NCBI GenBank assembly: GCA_018296165.2
Contig: JACKQL020000027.1
Location: forward strand, 310,001 to 374,000
DNA: 64,000 bases
Direction: 5' to 3'
Source of the DNA: Termitomyces sp. T153
Lineage: Eukaryota; Basidiomycota; Agaricomycetes; Agaricales; Lyophyllaceae
Shown: positions 23,028 to 35,623 of the stretch, piece by piece
Layout of the letters: each line of letters opens with the position of its first letter
Numbering within the stretch: the stretch's first letter is position 1
Notes under the pieces: generated by a model
Seen by the model: the letters and a program-made list of their open reading frames with translations, nothing else
Database searches by the model: none
What the model was told of the DNA's origin: nothing
Translations under genes and position numbers: made by a program

Positions 23028-24738
23028 TCAATCCATATCCATATCCATCTCCATCCCATCCCAGTCAGGCTCTTTGCCTCCAGCCTTGATATTGAGCTCG
23101 TCAACCTCGTCCTCCCTCTTCCAAATCGGAACTTGATGTCCATTCACTCCATAGCGCCCAGCGTACCTGGATGTGGGGTGTTCGTCGATGTCGACGTCAG
23201 CATCAACGTCAATATCGACATCAGCGAGACTAGCATCATCGCTACGGCTGCCAGAAGCCGAACCAGATCGGGAACGAGACTGCGAAGAAATAGAGAGAGA
23301 CGAGCGGGCAGCAGACGGAGTGAATGGAGCTGAGCCTGCGAAGGACGATGGTGTGTTGCCACTCTCGTATTGAGACGAGGACCAAGACTCTGCGGTAGAG
23401 CTACGATAACCTCTGAAGGATGCAGAAGCGTTATGGACATGAGGGACAGGTACCGGTTTGGATGCGGTAAGGTCCGTTCCTGAACCGGTCGGCACACCCA
23501 CAAGGCCGGGTCGGAATTGCGTGACACCAGACCCTGCTGAGGATGTGGGAATGGAATAGTCATGAAGACGAGGCCCGTTAGAGGGGGCGCGGTGGAAGTT
23601 TCCGTGTGCAGGTACGGAAGAGGAGACAGGGTGCGTTGCGCCCCCTGTGCTGGTAGGAGCAGTGCTGTCAACTTTGGGCAGGGAACCACCAGATAAGAAG
23701 GAGGGCCAGAGAGAACGATCTTCGGGAAGCGAAGAGGTATGAGGAGAAAGGTGAGAGAGGATAGCGGCGGCCTGACAGCAATGGCGTGAATTGTTAAAAA
23801 GGAATTCTAGTGATGGCCACACACCTCGAGTAGTTGTACTTGCTGATGTTTACTCAGAACAAACTTGGATGCTTCGCGCCAATGCGGGGTGTGCTCCCAG
23901 CGATGCTTGATCAAGCACGAAGGGTGGCGATAAATCTAATAATAGATAAAATCTAGTGGACAACGAGTAAGTCACGCTCTAACCTTGGAACAACTCTCGC
24001 ACTTGTGATCCACACCGCGTTTCCTGCCACTTTTCACGCTAATTGGAATGGGCGTGGACTCGGATCCCTTGGACTCCTCCGCAGAGGAACTGATTGATGA
24101 CGGAATGTTGCTGCCATCGGTTAAGGGGGCAGAGGCAGGCAGGCCCACATTAGATCCGGGTACTCCGTTCAAAGTGTTAGATGCCGCAGTAAACGACGCC
24201 GAAACTTGTTGCGAAGTCGGGGGTGAGGAGGACAGGGAGAGTGACGACAAAGAGAGACCGGCCGCAGACTGCAATAGAGCAGGACTAGAAGGAAAGAAAT
24301 CATAAGATATCATCAAATGACATATGGGAATCAACAAAAACACAAAAAAGTATCAAAATTTTCATTGAATCAGGAGAACAAAAAAGTTCAGCGACGAGGG
24401 TGACACCTACGATGGTCGGTTCGCTGCATCCCGAGCGTCGCTTAACCTCCTCCTCGTCTTTCCTGCGGACGCTAGACGTCGATGTTGTCTTGACCCTATG
24501 CCAAGACTTGAGTTGGCTGAAGATCCTTGATTGATAGCGTAGCTGCTGGCAGCGGAACCCACAGGGGTCGACTGTGACTGGTCTCCGATGGGAATTGGGA
24601 CCACGCTAGCTGCCGCAAACGATAAAGAAAGCAAGCTAGACGCTGCATCTGCTTGCTAAATGGATCGCTCTTTCTTAGTAAAGACCCGAAACAGCTGGGG
24701 AAATTCTGACGTACACTGAGAGCAGCTTGAGAGGTCAT
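23028..24738 (-). CDS. C2H2 zinc-finger protein, 474 aa, finger split by an intron
   Basis: Five exons (minus): 24738-24715, 24655-24411, 24284-23984, 23935-23825 and 23771-23028. They sum to 475 codons with all introns GT-AG. The first exon is only 24 nt (MTSQAALS). A Ser/Ala-rich N-terminal half leads to a single C2H2 finger: C185, C188, H201 and H205 (KCESCSK, then IYRHPSCLIKHRWEH). The intron at 23936-23983 falls inside the finger, after SK. Next comes a conserved-looking helical block (HWREASKFVLSKHQQVQLLEAAAILSHLSP). The C-terminal half is Ser-rich and ends in strongly acidic repeats (DVDIDVDADVDIDE and MEMDMDMD). It probably acts as a DNA-binding regulator in the nucleus; targets unknown. 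All reading frames are intact. Confidence 0.85.
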
Positions 24739-26117
24739 GGCTGATGGTTACTGTTGCTGATAGGGCTTTGGTGATATATCGCAAATTGGTATAAGGGTTA
24801 CAGGAAACAGAAAGGAAGAGAAGGGCTACAGAAAAAATTACACGTTCATGAAGGTCAAAAAGATGTGTATACAATGGCTGTGACATGTCCATAAATTTCA
24901 TTTCATTACCCGGAATTGCCTTATTGAGCTATCTTGCCGTTCTTCCGATAATCTCCATCATGCATGCTTCGCGGTCCAACATGTTCAGCCTGGGTTGTCT
25001 CTCAGCGCACTCTATCAGAAGATCTTAAAGAAGGTTGCCTTTGCGCAGAAATTCTTTCCATTCGGACGGTGCATCTCATCAGTTGCTAGTATGTATATCG
25101 ATGAATTGCTTACCCGTGTGTCGTCTGAACTTTATCGAAAAGAGCACCAATCGTTTCTATAGCATCACGCATCTTCATCCAACCTCAACGTGGACGATTG
25201 AATACCTGTGGACACTGATTGATCTCTTCTTTTACATGACAACCTTCCCGGAGTTTCAAACCAAGTATAAGTACGTTGAAAACGCTTTTCTCATCAGTCT
25301 TACTGTTCCTGGAGAACCGAATGTCGAATGCTTCCGTGCCGTTCTATATGCCTATCTGTTCCGAGAATTATGTTTCTTTCATCGAACAGAGAAGAGATTG
25401 AAAATCTACCAACTCGAGCTTTCGAGATTTTTACCAGAACCGCAGTACAAGAAGGCGAGTCATCAAAAATTTTGAGCAAGTTTATTTGCGTTGGTCAGGC
25501 CGGCCATGAGTCGAACGTTGAACGCTGAACGACCGTTCTTTCTGTCACTACGATGGCATATCGCTTGTTCCGGATTCTCTCCGACATGGTCAACTGACAA
25601 ACTCACTACATACATCAATCAAAAATTTACAGTAACGCGTCGAGGAACATCCGTCAAATTCTAGACTCTTGGTTCGCACCTTGTGTTGTTCCTGCCTTTC
25701 TGCATTGCCCATTCAAATCTAGGTATCAGAATACCTGCATCCGATCACCCAATGTCCTTGACTGCATTGGCGGCTCGATGTGACTATGACAGGCCACGTA
25801 TGATATTTTCTCCTATTGACAAACCAGATTTTGTCAGTCGATAACAAAAATTGACATGTATCAAATCGTAGAGAAAAGATTCTATTACTGTACGATAGAG
25901 GTTGTGAGTTGGGTAAAGTATTTTTCGCTCTTTGCAATCAAATAAGATTTCATTTCTCTCTTTTCTGATAGGAGTTGAAGATCGAGTTCTGAGCCATAAT
26001 CTACCTCAGCTTGTATGCTGTTTAGTGTTCCCACGAGGGTAACAAGTATGGATGTAACTATATATACGTATACTATTTGAACCCACATGATATAATTGAG
26101 GTGGGCGACGAGCAGTC
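24739..26117. other. Region between two divergent genes; possible decayed gene
   Basis: This separates the C2H2 gene from the FAD oxidoreductase gene and must hold both promoters. A plus-strand frame at 25035-25475 (146 codons, ending PEPQYKKASHQKF) overlaps another open frame around 24960-25160 (LSLSALYQKILKKVAFAQKF). Neither was recognised, and they may be exons of a decayed gene. TATATATACG near 26060 lies about 55 nt upstream of the FAD oxidoreductase start and may be its TATA element. Confidence 0.3.
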
Positions 26118-27960
26118 ATGGCTTGTTCAAATCAGAGATCTTTCCTCATTCTGATCCTTCTTTGTTTCTTCACCACCACTCTTTCCGTACCGGTGCTTGA
26201 GGAAGCCGCTCAAGCAGTCTTCAACCTTCCCGCACCGAAATTTGACAGTTATTCTGGTCTTCCGGTTGTAAACTCTACCCGCTCGTTCTGGATTGATACC
26301 CCGGGAGCAAACCCGCTCGCCAAGGAAGGGAGCGATGGGGAGCTTAGTGTCGATGCGGATGTTTGTATCATTGGGTCTGGAATTACGGGAGTATCTGCGG
26401 CGTATCATCTTGCAAAGGGTTTGGATGCCCGAGGAAGAGGGCCGAGTAAGACTGTTATCTTGGAGGCAAGAGATTTTTGTCAGTATCTGTGTTTCTTTTG
26501 TATGAGATGTTGCTGTATTTCGAATATACAGGCTCCGGTGCAACGGGTTTGTCTCTTTTCCACGACTTTTCAAACTGTGATGCTCATGTAAGGAATAATC
26601 ACAGGTCGTAATGGCGGCCACTTAACGCCTGTTCACTTCAAGAAATTCGTAGAAAGAGAGAAGCGTTTTGGAAGGGTAGAAGCCGGAAAGACTTATGCGC
26701 TGGAACATCACACAACTTTGGAGCTGCTCAAGATCATCAATGCTGAAGATTGGCAAGATATGGTGGACCTTGTTTCCGCTGAGCATGTCAATCTCCTCGT
26801 GACTGAAACTGAAGTCGAGCAAGCAAAGCTAGATTTCAATGCCGCCAGCGAAGCAGGCTTGTACTTGAAAGAAGTTGAATGGCTGAGTGGGAAGCAAGTG
26901 CAGACCGTGAGTGCTGTCCCTTCTTACATATGGTGTTCTGATATTCTTCCAGACATACGGTGCTTCGTTCCCCGCCTTTATCCATCCAGGAAACAATATT
27001 TGGCCCTTGAAATTCGTTACTCAACTCCTCAAACTCACGCAAAGACTCGATCCCTCCAAATTCGATCTCAGGCTTCATACTAATACGCCAGTCACTTCAA
27101 TGTCTCCATCCTCTTCGCAGTCGCGCCGTTGGTCTCTTTCAACACACCGCGGAGACATCCAATGTTCCTATGTACTCCATGCGACGAATGCCTACACAAG
27201 TTATCTTCTTCCCCATCTACACGGGCCGAACGGAATCGTGCCGACACGTGGACAGGTTATGGCCATACGCGCCACTGTCCCTGCTACAAACATCACAAAG
27301 GCATCGTGGGGTGGAAATCAGGGATCTGAGTATTGGTTCCCTCGGCCTGTTGAGTATCCTGAGGACCATCCTCTCATTATACTTGGTGGCGGCCGCGATG
27401 CAAGTGGGCCGACATATGAGACCTATGTGGCCGATGATTCTACGGTTAACAAGGTTGTTGGGAGGGTCTTAAGGAATTTTCTGCCCGGTATGTTTCCGGG
27501 AAAGTATGAGAAAGGGCGCGAACCTGAGATGGAATGGGTGGGTATTTCAATTGAAACATGTTCATGTCGGAACGATACTGATTGATTATTAGACTGGAAT
27601 CATGGGCTATACAAAGATCGGAGATCCTTTCGTACGTTCATGAGTCCGAAATCTTTGCTTGCCCATTAACTCGACTGGAGCTTTAGGTGGGACCTGTTGT
27701 ACAGGTTGGCCTGAATACCTCTGCCGATGACTTCAAAGGCCAATATATATCCGCTGGATACACTGGACATGGAATGACTCGTGCCTTCGGTTGGTGAGCC
27801 CTTACTCCTCCATACCATTGAGCGTACGATGAACAGCGACTTTCTGAAAATTTTCAGTGCGGAGACAGTGGCCGGAATGATTGTCGCTGAGATAGCTGGA
27901 GAGGCTTGGACTGCACCGGAATGGTTTCCTCGGCATTTCCTGACGACTGAACGACTCTGA
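26118..27960 (+). CDS. Secreted FAD-dependent oxidoreductase (DAO family), 503 aa
   Basis: Seven exons: 26118-26478, 26532-26546, 26605-26906, 26953-27537, 27593-27631, 27687-27793 and 27858-27960. They sum to exactly 504 codons and all introns are GT-AG. Exon 2 is a 15-nt micro-exon contributing CSGATG. A signal peptide is likely at residues 1-24. The FAD-binding Rossmann motif is DADVCIIGSGITG (GSGITG at 86-91). SGATGRNGGH follows at about 121-131, a hallmark of the DAO family. Later come GIVPTRGQVMAIRA, a substrate-domain region and the C-terminal FAD contact GYTGHGMTRAFGCAE. Members oxidise amines, amino acids or related compounds, producing H2O2; the substrate is not evident. The gene is intact and its 3' end converges on a decayed minus-strand gene. 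Confidence 0.9.
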
Positions 27961-28560
27961 CGTTTGCGGTCGAGATCGAGGTCATATTTTTCAATATCAA
28001 ATATAGGCTTGAGATGTCTTTCGCAGATAAAAATTTTGCTGCCTGCAACATATCTTCAAGTGTTCTTTTGAGCAATGTTCCGTCAATAGAATCATCTTTC
28101 AAGTCGGCTTTTTCAATGATGCCGAAATCACCCCTGAACTAGGAGCTTCTCCGCCGCAGGGTTGCTAGCATTCCATGAAGAAAGCACTCTCTTGTATCCG
28201 TCTTCACCAGGGAGCGTCATGCATGCTTTAGTCATACAGAATTTTCCTAGTGATCGATTTTCCGTCGCCATGAATCTTGACGTGCTCTCCAAGCTTCAAT
28301 TTTGCTTGAGACCATTCGCCATTGGGGTGAAGGATCTTGTTCTTGACGAAGTTTCTGATGAACAAAAAGAAATCTTCTTTAACTTGTCTCAGGTGATTTT
28401 CTGTCGAAACCATTCTTTCTTTTAATGGTTCGGGCAAGAGTGTGATGGGGTTGCCCGTGGTTAATTCGGGCGAAGACCTTTCACTCGTCACACTCGCATA
28501 TACGGCCCTGGTCACCGGCCACTGGCCACCCCTTTTCCTTTGTCTCATTGTTCTTCCTCG
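27856..28560 (-). pseudogene. Unrecognised minus-strand gene remnant beside the YR element
   Basis: Minus-strand segments look coding: about 28530-28232 (SPELTTGNPITLLPEPLKER, then VKEDFFLFIRNFVKN), about 28222-28130 (MTLPGEDGYKRVLSSWNAS) and about 28115-27925 (GIIEKADLKDDSIDGTLLKRT). They lie in different frames with no clean splice sites joining them all. The upstream end disappears into the start of the tyrosine-recombinase element, so insertion of that element probably truncated the gene. It overlaps the last exon of the FAD gene. Family not recognised. Confidence 0.35.
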
Positions 28561-28597
28561 TATATTAGAACCTGCGGGCGCTTCGTGTAACCTCCGT

Positions 28598-28670
28598 CGT
28601 CTCACACTACGCTCGCAGGTAAGTTCCCCGTTTACATATTATTCTTACTCGTCTCACACTGCGCTCGCAG
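28598..28670 (+). repeat. 21-bp direct repeat bounding an intron-like segment
   Basis: The repeats begin CGTCTCACACT and end GCTCGCAG (28598-28618 and 28650-28670), differing at one base. The first is followed directly by GTAAGT and the second ends in CAG, so 28619-28670 has the form of a 52-nt GT-AG intron. It lies upstream of the gag-like start at 28745. It may be part of the element's terminal repeat. Confidence 0.5.
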
Positions 28671-28744
28671 CGCCGTCGCATAGTTACTCTTCGCGTCACG
28701 CGTTCTTATCTCGATCTAATCTATCGGCACGCGCTCGATCGCGC

Positions 28745-29647
28745 ATGCCCCCACAAACGCTCAGAACTTCAGACGGACGTTTCGCAGGAGCCTCTCCTAG
28801 TCCCCCAGTCGACACAATGCCTCCAGTTGACGCCTCGATCTCGGAAGAACTGAGCACGCTGCGCGAATCTCAGGCAGAACTCCGATCCTTGATGCAGGAT
28901 CTCATGTCTAGATTACACGCGTCTCCCGCGGCCTCCCCGCCACCGGCTGCTGCACCCTCGGAGGCAAGCACATTTGTACCGCCAATCCCCGGCGCCGGAA
29001 TCAACGGTGCGTCCTCCGCTGCTTCCCTCTCCCTTCACACCCATTTTCCCGATGTCGACACGGTGGTCATCGCGGCTATCATCACCCACGAATTCAAAGG
29101 CTCGGATTTGCACAAACTCGACCCCACAAACCGGGACAAAGAGACGGCCTACACTTTCAACGGTTCGACCAACCAGTTCGAGGTCAGCAACTAAGCGGCC
29201 AGGGAGTACAAAACCCCCTTTTCCGTGATCATCCCCCTCCAATCTTACTTCGACATCTTGTCTTTCCACATCAGCAACGCGTCTGCTACGAGCACGTTCT
29301 TTCAGTATATGGCTCACCTCATTAAACTTGTTGCTGAGTACAAATGGTTGGCAGTGTATGACTACCACGCGGTCTTCTTCAACTGTTGTCGCGCAGAGAT
29401 GGTGGCAGGTGATTTCTCTCAATGGGGGAAGTGTGACAATGACCTCCTGTCAGAACATGTCTATGTGCACAGGAAACCCACACCTTCCAAGCATCCTAAA
29501 GCTCGCAAACTGATGTCGAACCCTGGCAAAGCGTGCAGGAAGTTTAACGATGGGTGCTGCACAACCAGCCCTTGTCCCTGGGGCCGCCCACACTCTTGCG
29601 CCATGTGTGGCAAGCTCAACCACGGGAAACACCAGCACAAAGATTAG
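28745..29647 (+). pseudogene. Gag-like ORF of the YR element
   Basis: Begins MPPQTLRTSDGRFAG at 28745. A short helical stretch (ISEELSTLRESQAELRSL) precedes an Ala/Pro-rich linker. The frame is broken by a TAA at 29192-29194, where CAA is likely ancestral, and continues in the same frame with EYKTPFSVIIPLQSYFDILS. The C-terminus is a Cys/His-rich nucleic-acid-binding module (about 29536-29640) reading CRKFNDG-CC, then HSCAMCGKLNH. It ends with TAG at 29645, just before and in frame with the RT region. Confidence 0.7.
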
Positions 29648-29659
29648 CCAGACGGGCAG

Positions 29660-31360
29660 GTGAGTCATTGCTCCCATTCCATTGCGTCTTGCCCAAACCC
29701 CTCCATGGGTGCTTTATCTTCGTCACCCGGCTTTACATCACTGGTACCACTTGCTCCCGACCTCCCACTCCCTCCATTATGTCCCAACACTTCTCCTTGT
29801 GCTAACACCCCCCTACTTGACATCTCGCACCTTCCCTGTGTCCACTCATCCCTTAATGAGCAGGCATGGTCCCATTACCTATGCGATTACCCAGACCCAA
29901 CCCTTGTACGTACAATATCTCAAATAATACAAGTTGGTGCCAACATTGGCTTCACGGGTGATCGGTCTGTAAGCTACAATGGCATCAATCTCAAGTCCGC
30001 CCTCTCTGCCCCTTCTACCATTGACTCCATATCAAAAGACATCGCTACACAAGTCAACCACGGGCAAATGCAAGGTCCATACACATCACCTCCTTTCAAC
30101 AACTTCCACGCATTGCCCATCAGGGCAATCACCCGCAAATGTTCGACCAAAATCTGCCACATCCACCATCTTTCATGGCCCAAGGGAAGCTCCGTAAACA
30201 ACGGAATTGCTGATTCCGAGGCCTCAATCATGTACAACATGATTGATCGTGCAATTGATGACCTGATAGCATCAGGCCCAGGATCTCTCATGCTCAAACT
30301 CGACTTAGAATCCGCTTTCCGTCACATCCCAGTCCAGCAGCAGGACTGGCCTCTCCTCGGCTTTGAATGGCTAGGAAGGTACTACCATGACCTTGTACTT
30401 GCGTTTGGCACCTGTTCAGCCCCATACATTTTCAATCTCTTTGCGGAAGCCTTGCACTGGATCCTCCAGTGCAATGTCCCTGCCTGCATCTACCACTACC
30501 TTGACGACTTCCTTAGCATATTCATGCCAGAGACACCAGCTTTGCTCGTCCACTCTTCTCTCAACTGGGCACTTGATCTTGGGTCTCAGCTTGGTCTCAG
30601 CTTCCAACCCTCAAAAATCATCGGTCCAGACACCAAGATAGAATTCCTAGGCCTCAAGCTTGACTCAATAGCCATGGAGGTTTGTCTGCCACCAGAAAAG
30701 CTCGATTATCTACTGAGCCTGATATCTGACTGGAGCATGTGCAAGCATTGCACATGCCACAACCTTGACAAGCTGACCGGCTTCCTGCAATTCACCTCGC
30801 AGGTAATCCCCATGTCCCGTGCCTTCCTCCATGGCCTCTACAATTTCACCACATCATTTCCCTCTGGGCCTTTTGTTTCCCGCCACATAGCCCAGGCTGC
30901 ACGCAATGACATCAGCTGGTGGTGCTCAGTGGCTCCACACTGGAACAGCATCTGCTTCATCTTGCCGGCACAACATCACATTGATGTCTTTACAGATGCC
31001 AGCAGAGCCAAGGGTCTAGGCGGTCATCTTGGCACCAAATGGTTCTCGGCACGCTGCCCTTGCCACCTTTGCAGTGCACATATCCAGGTCAAGGAAATGT
31101 TCGCAGTGGTCCACACCATCCTCTGTTGGGGTGAGTCTTTCACAGGCTGCCACATCGTCTTCCACGTCAACAATGACGGCCGTTTTTCATGCAATCCGCA
31201 ACAAGTCAATATGCTTGCCACCAACGATGAAGCTTGTCAAGCACATGATAGCCCTGGCCTGCCATCTCGATTTCTCCTTCTCTTCTGAGTGGCTTTCTTC
31301 TACTGAGAATTCAATCACTGACGCTGCTTCCCATTTCTCTTATTCTCACATGTTCACTAT
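29660..31360 (+). pseudogene. Reverse transcriptase and RNase H of the YR element
   Basis: Open from 29648 to 31288. RT motifs are LMLKLDLESAFRHIPV (about 30290-30337), LAFGTCSAPYIFN and the catalytic YHYLDDFLS (about 30490-30516), with an intact YLDD. RNase H follows, with VFTDASRAKGLGGHL (about 30985-31030). A one-base frameshift near 31170-31190 moves the rest of RNase H (KLVKHMIALACHLDFSF, then STENSITDAASH) into another frame. The type resembles DIRS and PAT RTs more than Gypsy RTs: no protease or integrase is linked to it, and a recombinase follows. Confidence 0.8.
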
Positions 31361-32131
31361 TGCGCCTTGGCTCAATCAGAAACCCACCTCAAAGCGCCTC
31401 CGGCTTGGTGGTACGAGCAAAACTGCCATCACCCCAAAACTGTCGCTTTCTACTTATGGCATGGGCTCGCCATCAGCACAAGGAGAACTTATTCCACTGG
31501 TCAACACCAGTACATCCTTCATGCCCAACTCAATGGCCTTTACAACCCTGACGGCTCGATTCTCCCAGCCTCTCAGCATGCCATCCTCTCCTGGGTTGCA
31601 AGCCTCAGCCCGCAAATTCAACCCAAGACCATCAAGGCCTATCTGGCCTTGGTATGCTCCCTCCACGTCAATGCTGACCTCCCCTTCACTGCAATGGAGT
31701 CTCCCCTTGTCCAATGTCTACTCCAGGGCATCAAGTGTTTCCACGGCGAATGGGACCGTCACCCAGTCCAGCCTATCACCCTCCCCATCCTCACTGCCCT
31801 ACTGGCCCACCTCGGGCCAGGAATTGCTCCTGGCCACACTGCTGTCTATGCCGCTTGCTGCGTTGCCTACTCGGGCCTCCTACACAGTGAGGAATTCACC
31901 ATCAGCAAAAGGGGTAAGTTTAGTGCAAGCCTCCACCTCTCTTGGAGCGCCATCCAGTTCCTGCCCGACTTCACCAGCGCCACGCATGTCCAGCTCACCC
32001 TCCCAGCCTCAAAAACCAACCCCTTTTGTAAAGGCATCACCATCACAATGGCAGCAGCCCATGGCCACCTGTCTTGCCCTGTCACAGCACTCAAAGCAAT
32101 GTACGCTGAACTCCCCTGCGATGGCAACACC

Positions 32132-33296
32132 TGTCACGACCCGTTCCCCAAAACCCCGCACATCGTCCATCAAACCCCCGAACCCCCAAAAGGACCCCCA
32201 ACGCTCCGCCGAACTTCCGCCCATGCCCACGCCTACCTCGGCTAACTCCGACACCTCCCCGGCTAACTCCGACGGCCCCCTGGCCAACTTCGGTGCCTGC
32301 CCCGCAGCCACTGACACTTACCCTGGGCTTCCCAAACCCCGAGAACCACCCCCGCTATTCCTGATCTTCGCCCACCCATCATTAACTCAACACCCTGCTT
32401 CCTCCGACCTATTCCGGAATATCACGACAACCTCGGAACAACCCGCGATCCCATCAACGTATCAGCGCGGCACGATCTTCGATCACAACTGACACCCGCC
32501 CACTCCGTCAAGCCCCGCCAAGCCCCGCCGCCACAGCCGACGTACCCCGAAGTCCTCCGGTAGTCAGTATATAAGTCATCGAGTAGCTCTTCGTACCCCA
32601 GTCTTGATATTGCTTAACGTTACCTATGGTCTGATTGCTTCCTTTTTGTGTTTCGTGTTCGTTTTCGTGTCTTTTTCTCCTTACTCTCAGTTTCCCGGTC
32701 TTATCTCAGTCTCCCGATCTTATCTCAGTCTCCCGGTATTATCTCAGTCTCCCGGTCTTGTCTCGTCCCCTTTTCGTTATCGTTCTCGTTATCGTTTCGT
32801 ACCTCCACTCGAATCTACTCTTGTTCCATAATGTCTCGTCCAACGCCGTCTCGGTGACGTCGTCTGACCCTTGTGCCCAATTCTTCATCAACCCTAACGA
32901 CCTCACGAACTCCGCGATTATAATTACGAACCCCGACACCCCTTACCAGGTCCGAACCTCACTCTTCGCTCGGTCCCGGACTCCATCAACTCCAAATGAT
33001 CTCCCATCAAACCCCGGCTCCGCCCCCATTGATCACACAGCCACCTACTCCCTTGCTTCCGCAAATCTCCCGTACGGCCTTCTGCCTGAACCCCGCCAAG
33101 ACCGTCTCATTTCCCCACAATCCGACTTCTCCGGACCTTCCCGGATCCATCTGGATCACATCTCCCCAATTACCCGTGCAAACCACCAGGACCCAGAATG
33201 TCTTTGAGTGTCCGGTCACCAATGCAGGGGAATCACGCCCGCCTAGTAAGGACTCGCCCAGTGCAGCTGCGCCCCCGAGGTCAGCGGACCCTGACA
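32132..33296 (+). repeat. 5' LTR of element A
   Basis: TGTCACGACC to CCCTGACA, 1165 bp. It contains a TATA element (TATATAAG, 32568-32575), followed about 30 nt later by the likely start region AGCTCTTCGTACC, then four copies of the 19-bp minisatellite (about 32683-32760). Confidence 0.95.
32568..32575 (+). promoter_or_regulatory. LTR TATA box
   Basis: TATATAAG is conserved at the same place in every LTR of the family (for example 37275-37282 and 50519-50526). It marks the likely U3/R promoter of the element. Confidence 0.6.
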
Positions 33297-35623
33297 TAAT
33301 ATCAAGACTCGACCTTACCCCGTCCGTGATGCCCGCATTATCTCCGCACACACAATCAAATAACTCCGATGTCTATGGTCTACCCGCGCCGGGGAACCCT
33401 TATGATTCATACGGCCCTGCCCAATTTGCCGAGGCACATCGAGTCGTGGATCTGACACCAAACGTCCCCTCCGCTCCAGTTACTTTCATACAACGGTTCC
33501 CCCCACGGACACCTTCCCCAACTCACACCCAACTCCCAACCCCTCGCGCAAACCGTCAAATCATCTTCCACCGGCCCCCCAGCAACCCCGCAGACCGACG
33601 AACGCGACTAATCACCAACAACATCACCAAACCCTATTATCGACCCCCTCCAAGGAAATAAACCCTCCGACAACTAACCCCGAAACCATCGAAATCAAGC
33701 TCGAATCCACCACAGGACAAGAACCTCAGACCTAGGCTATGCTCCAACCCCGTGACCTGCTTCCGGACCTCGATCGATCGGCCGTCACCTCCGCCCAACA
33801 AATGAAGGGGCCCCGACTTCCCCGACCCGACCCTGACAACCCCGGAACAGGACCAAAACATCCCCGAGCTTACACTCCGCCACCAGACTACGCCACCTCC
33901 CACGAAGGGATCCCCAGCATAGGGGTCACCCCGAACCAACTATAGGAAAAAGGACCCTATACGAAGTAATTCCCCAAGTGCTCTAAATTCGCTGACATGT
34001 TCATATAAGGGAGGGAGAAGCCCCACCATCATCCAGAAAACAACGATCGGCCATTTAAGCGACCCGACAACCCCCAGGGGCACGCGCTCCCATATCCTCA
34101 AAAGACTTCCCCCATATGGCTCGACGACCCAAAACGACCCTGCGCCAGCCCGAAACAGTCCCACCCAGACCCCTCCGAACCCATCAACCCGGCTCCGGAC
34201 CCTGGCGACAAGACTCCAGGGCCTCCACTCCGACCCCGACATCTGACCAAGAAAACTCACAGCGCCGGCTCGACAATGATGCCCTGGTAGCCCCAACTCC
34301 GCAACAGAAATCACCACCCACTCCGAACCCCGCCCCTACACCGGAATATGTCCGCCCGAACAGGGGCCACATCACCGGGGCCTCCAGACAAGCTGGCAGT
34401 GCCTCCCCCCACTACCACCCCTGCACTTGCACAATCTCCGGACCTCTCCGGAACACGAATGAAGAGTAAATCCGACCCTGCCGCATCCCCCGGGGAGCCC
34501 CACTCCAGTGCCCTCCCGCGGCCGACCTTCCCGCCGCCCCAACAACCATGAACAACCAACAAACCCCCACCGAGTGACCCTTGAGTCGACTCCGGGACCA
34601 CCCACTTCTTCCCGATGAAGGGACCACAGACCCCCGAACCTCCGAACTCGAGGAAGTATCAGAAATACGTAAGACCCCCTTTGTCCGCCGCGGGCTTACC
34701 TTTGGTCAGGAGAGCAATATCACGTAGATGACCCGGAACCCCAAATTGGGCCCCGGGCCCGAAGGAACTGGTTGGGACTGATCACCCCGCATCCTACCCC
34801 CTCAGTCATCGACACTCCGGAGCACACCAAAGCGCCACCCGAAGCAGGCCCGCCCACAGACGCAGCACTCCAGAACACAACCCCGACCCGGACCAACTAT
34901 ACTGCGAAGACGAACCCCGCCTCACCCAACCCCGCCAATAAATAAAAAAAGGCCCGCCCGCCTTCACCACCAATACCGACGCAAGGGCTAGACCATGGGA
35001 AGACCCCCATTACCCCCCGCCCACCGCACCGCCAAGACAACCAAAGCCCCGAACCCGTTGGGCGCCGTACAAAATTCAAAGGCCACCCTTTACTACCAAA
35101 ACGGCGCACGTCCCCTACACCCCCAGTCGAAAATTTCCGAGAAACAAATCCAACGACACCGCCCGAAATGCCGGGGACCCCACCGGAGAACTCCCACCAA
35201 CCCCGACAGACCCCGGGAGCCCTCCTGCGATGCCCCGCCCCGTCCCGACCAACCCCGGGACTAGCCAGCGCAGACGGCACTAGCGGGCGTAAACCCCGCC
35301 TCTGGACTCACTAGGGATTCAACTCCCTCTCACACCCCTGCGTGTTTCGCTTACTTTGCCCTCCAACAAAACTAAAAATTTCACTTCACACGCCCAGGGA
35401 CCAAGAAATGACATGTTCGCGTACAAAAGATCATATATACATTAGGCGGGGAAGGCAGCAAGTCCGAGAGCGACAAGAAACGAGGCCCACGCCCATCTCA
35501 CTCCCTCCCCGGACCTCCCGGAAGCCCAACCCCCAGGTCGACCTCCATCTGGGCCCGCACCACCGCTAGGATCTCCGCCAACCCCGGCAATGCCTCCCCC
35601 GCATCGGCCGCCACCTCCCACCA

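Noticed and set aside
24960..25170. Histone-fold-like segment (LYQKILKKV, then YIDELLTRV)
   Set aside because: The resemblance to H2B is too short, the middle does not fit, and no complete frame exists.
32635..33207. A 190-codon plus-strand frame inside LTR A (also at 37342-37914 and in other LTRs) with a hydrophobic N-terminus
   Set aside because: It lies wholly within LTR sequence, starts with the translated minisatellite, and its frame is not preserved in the LTRs of E and F. It is a chance open frame.
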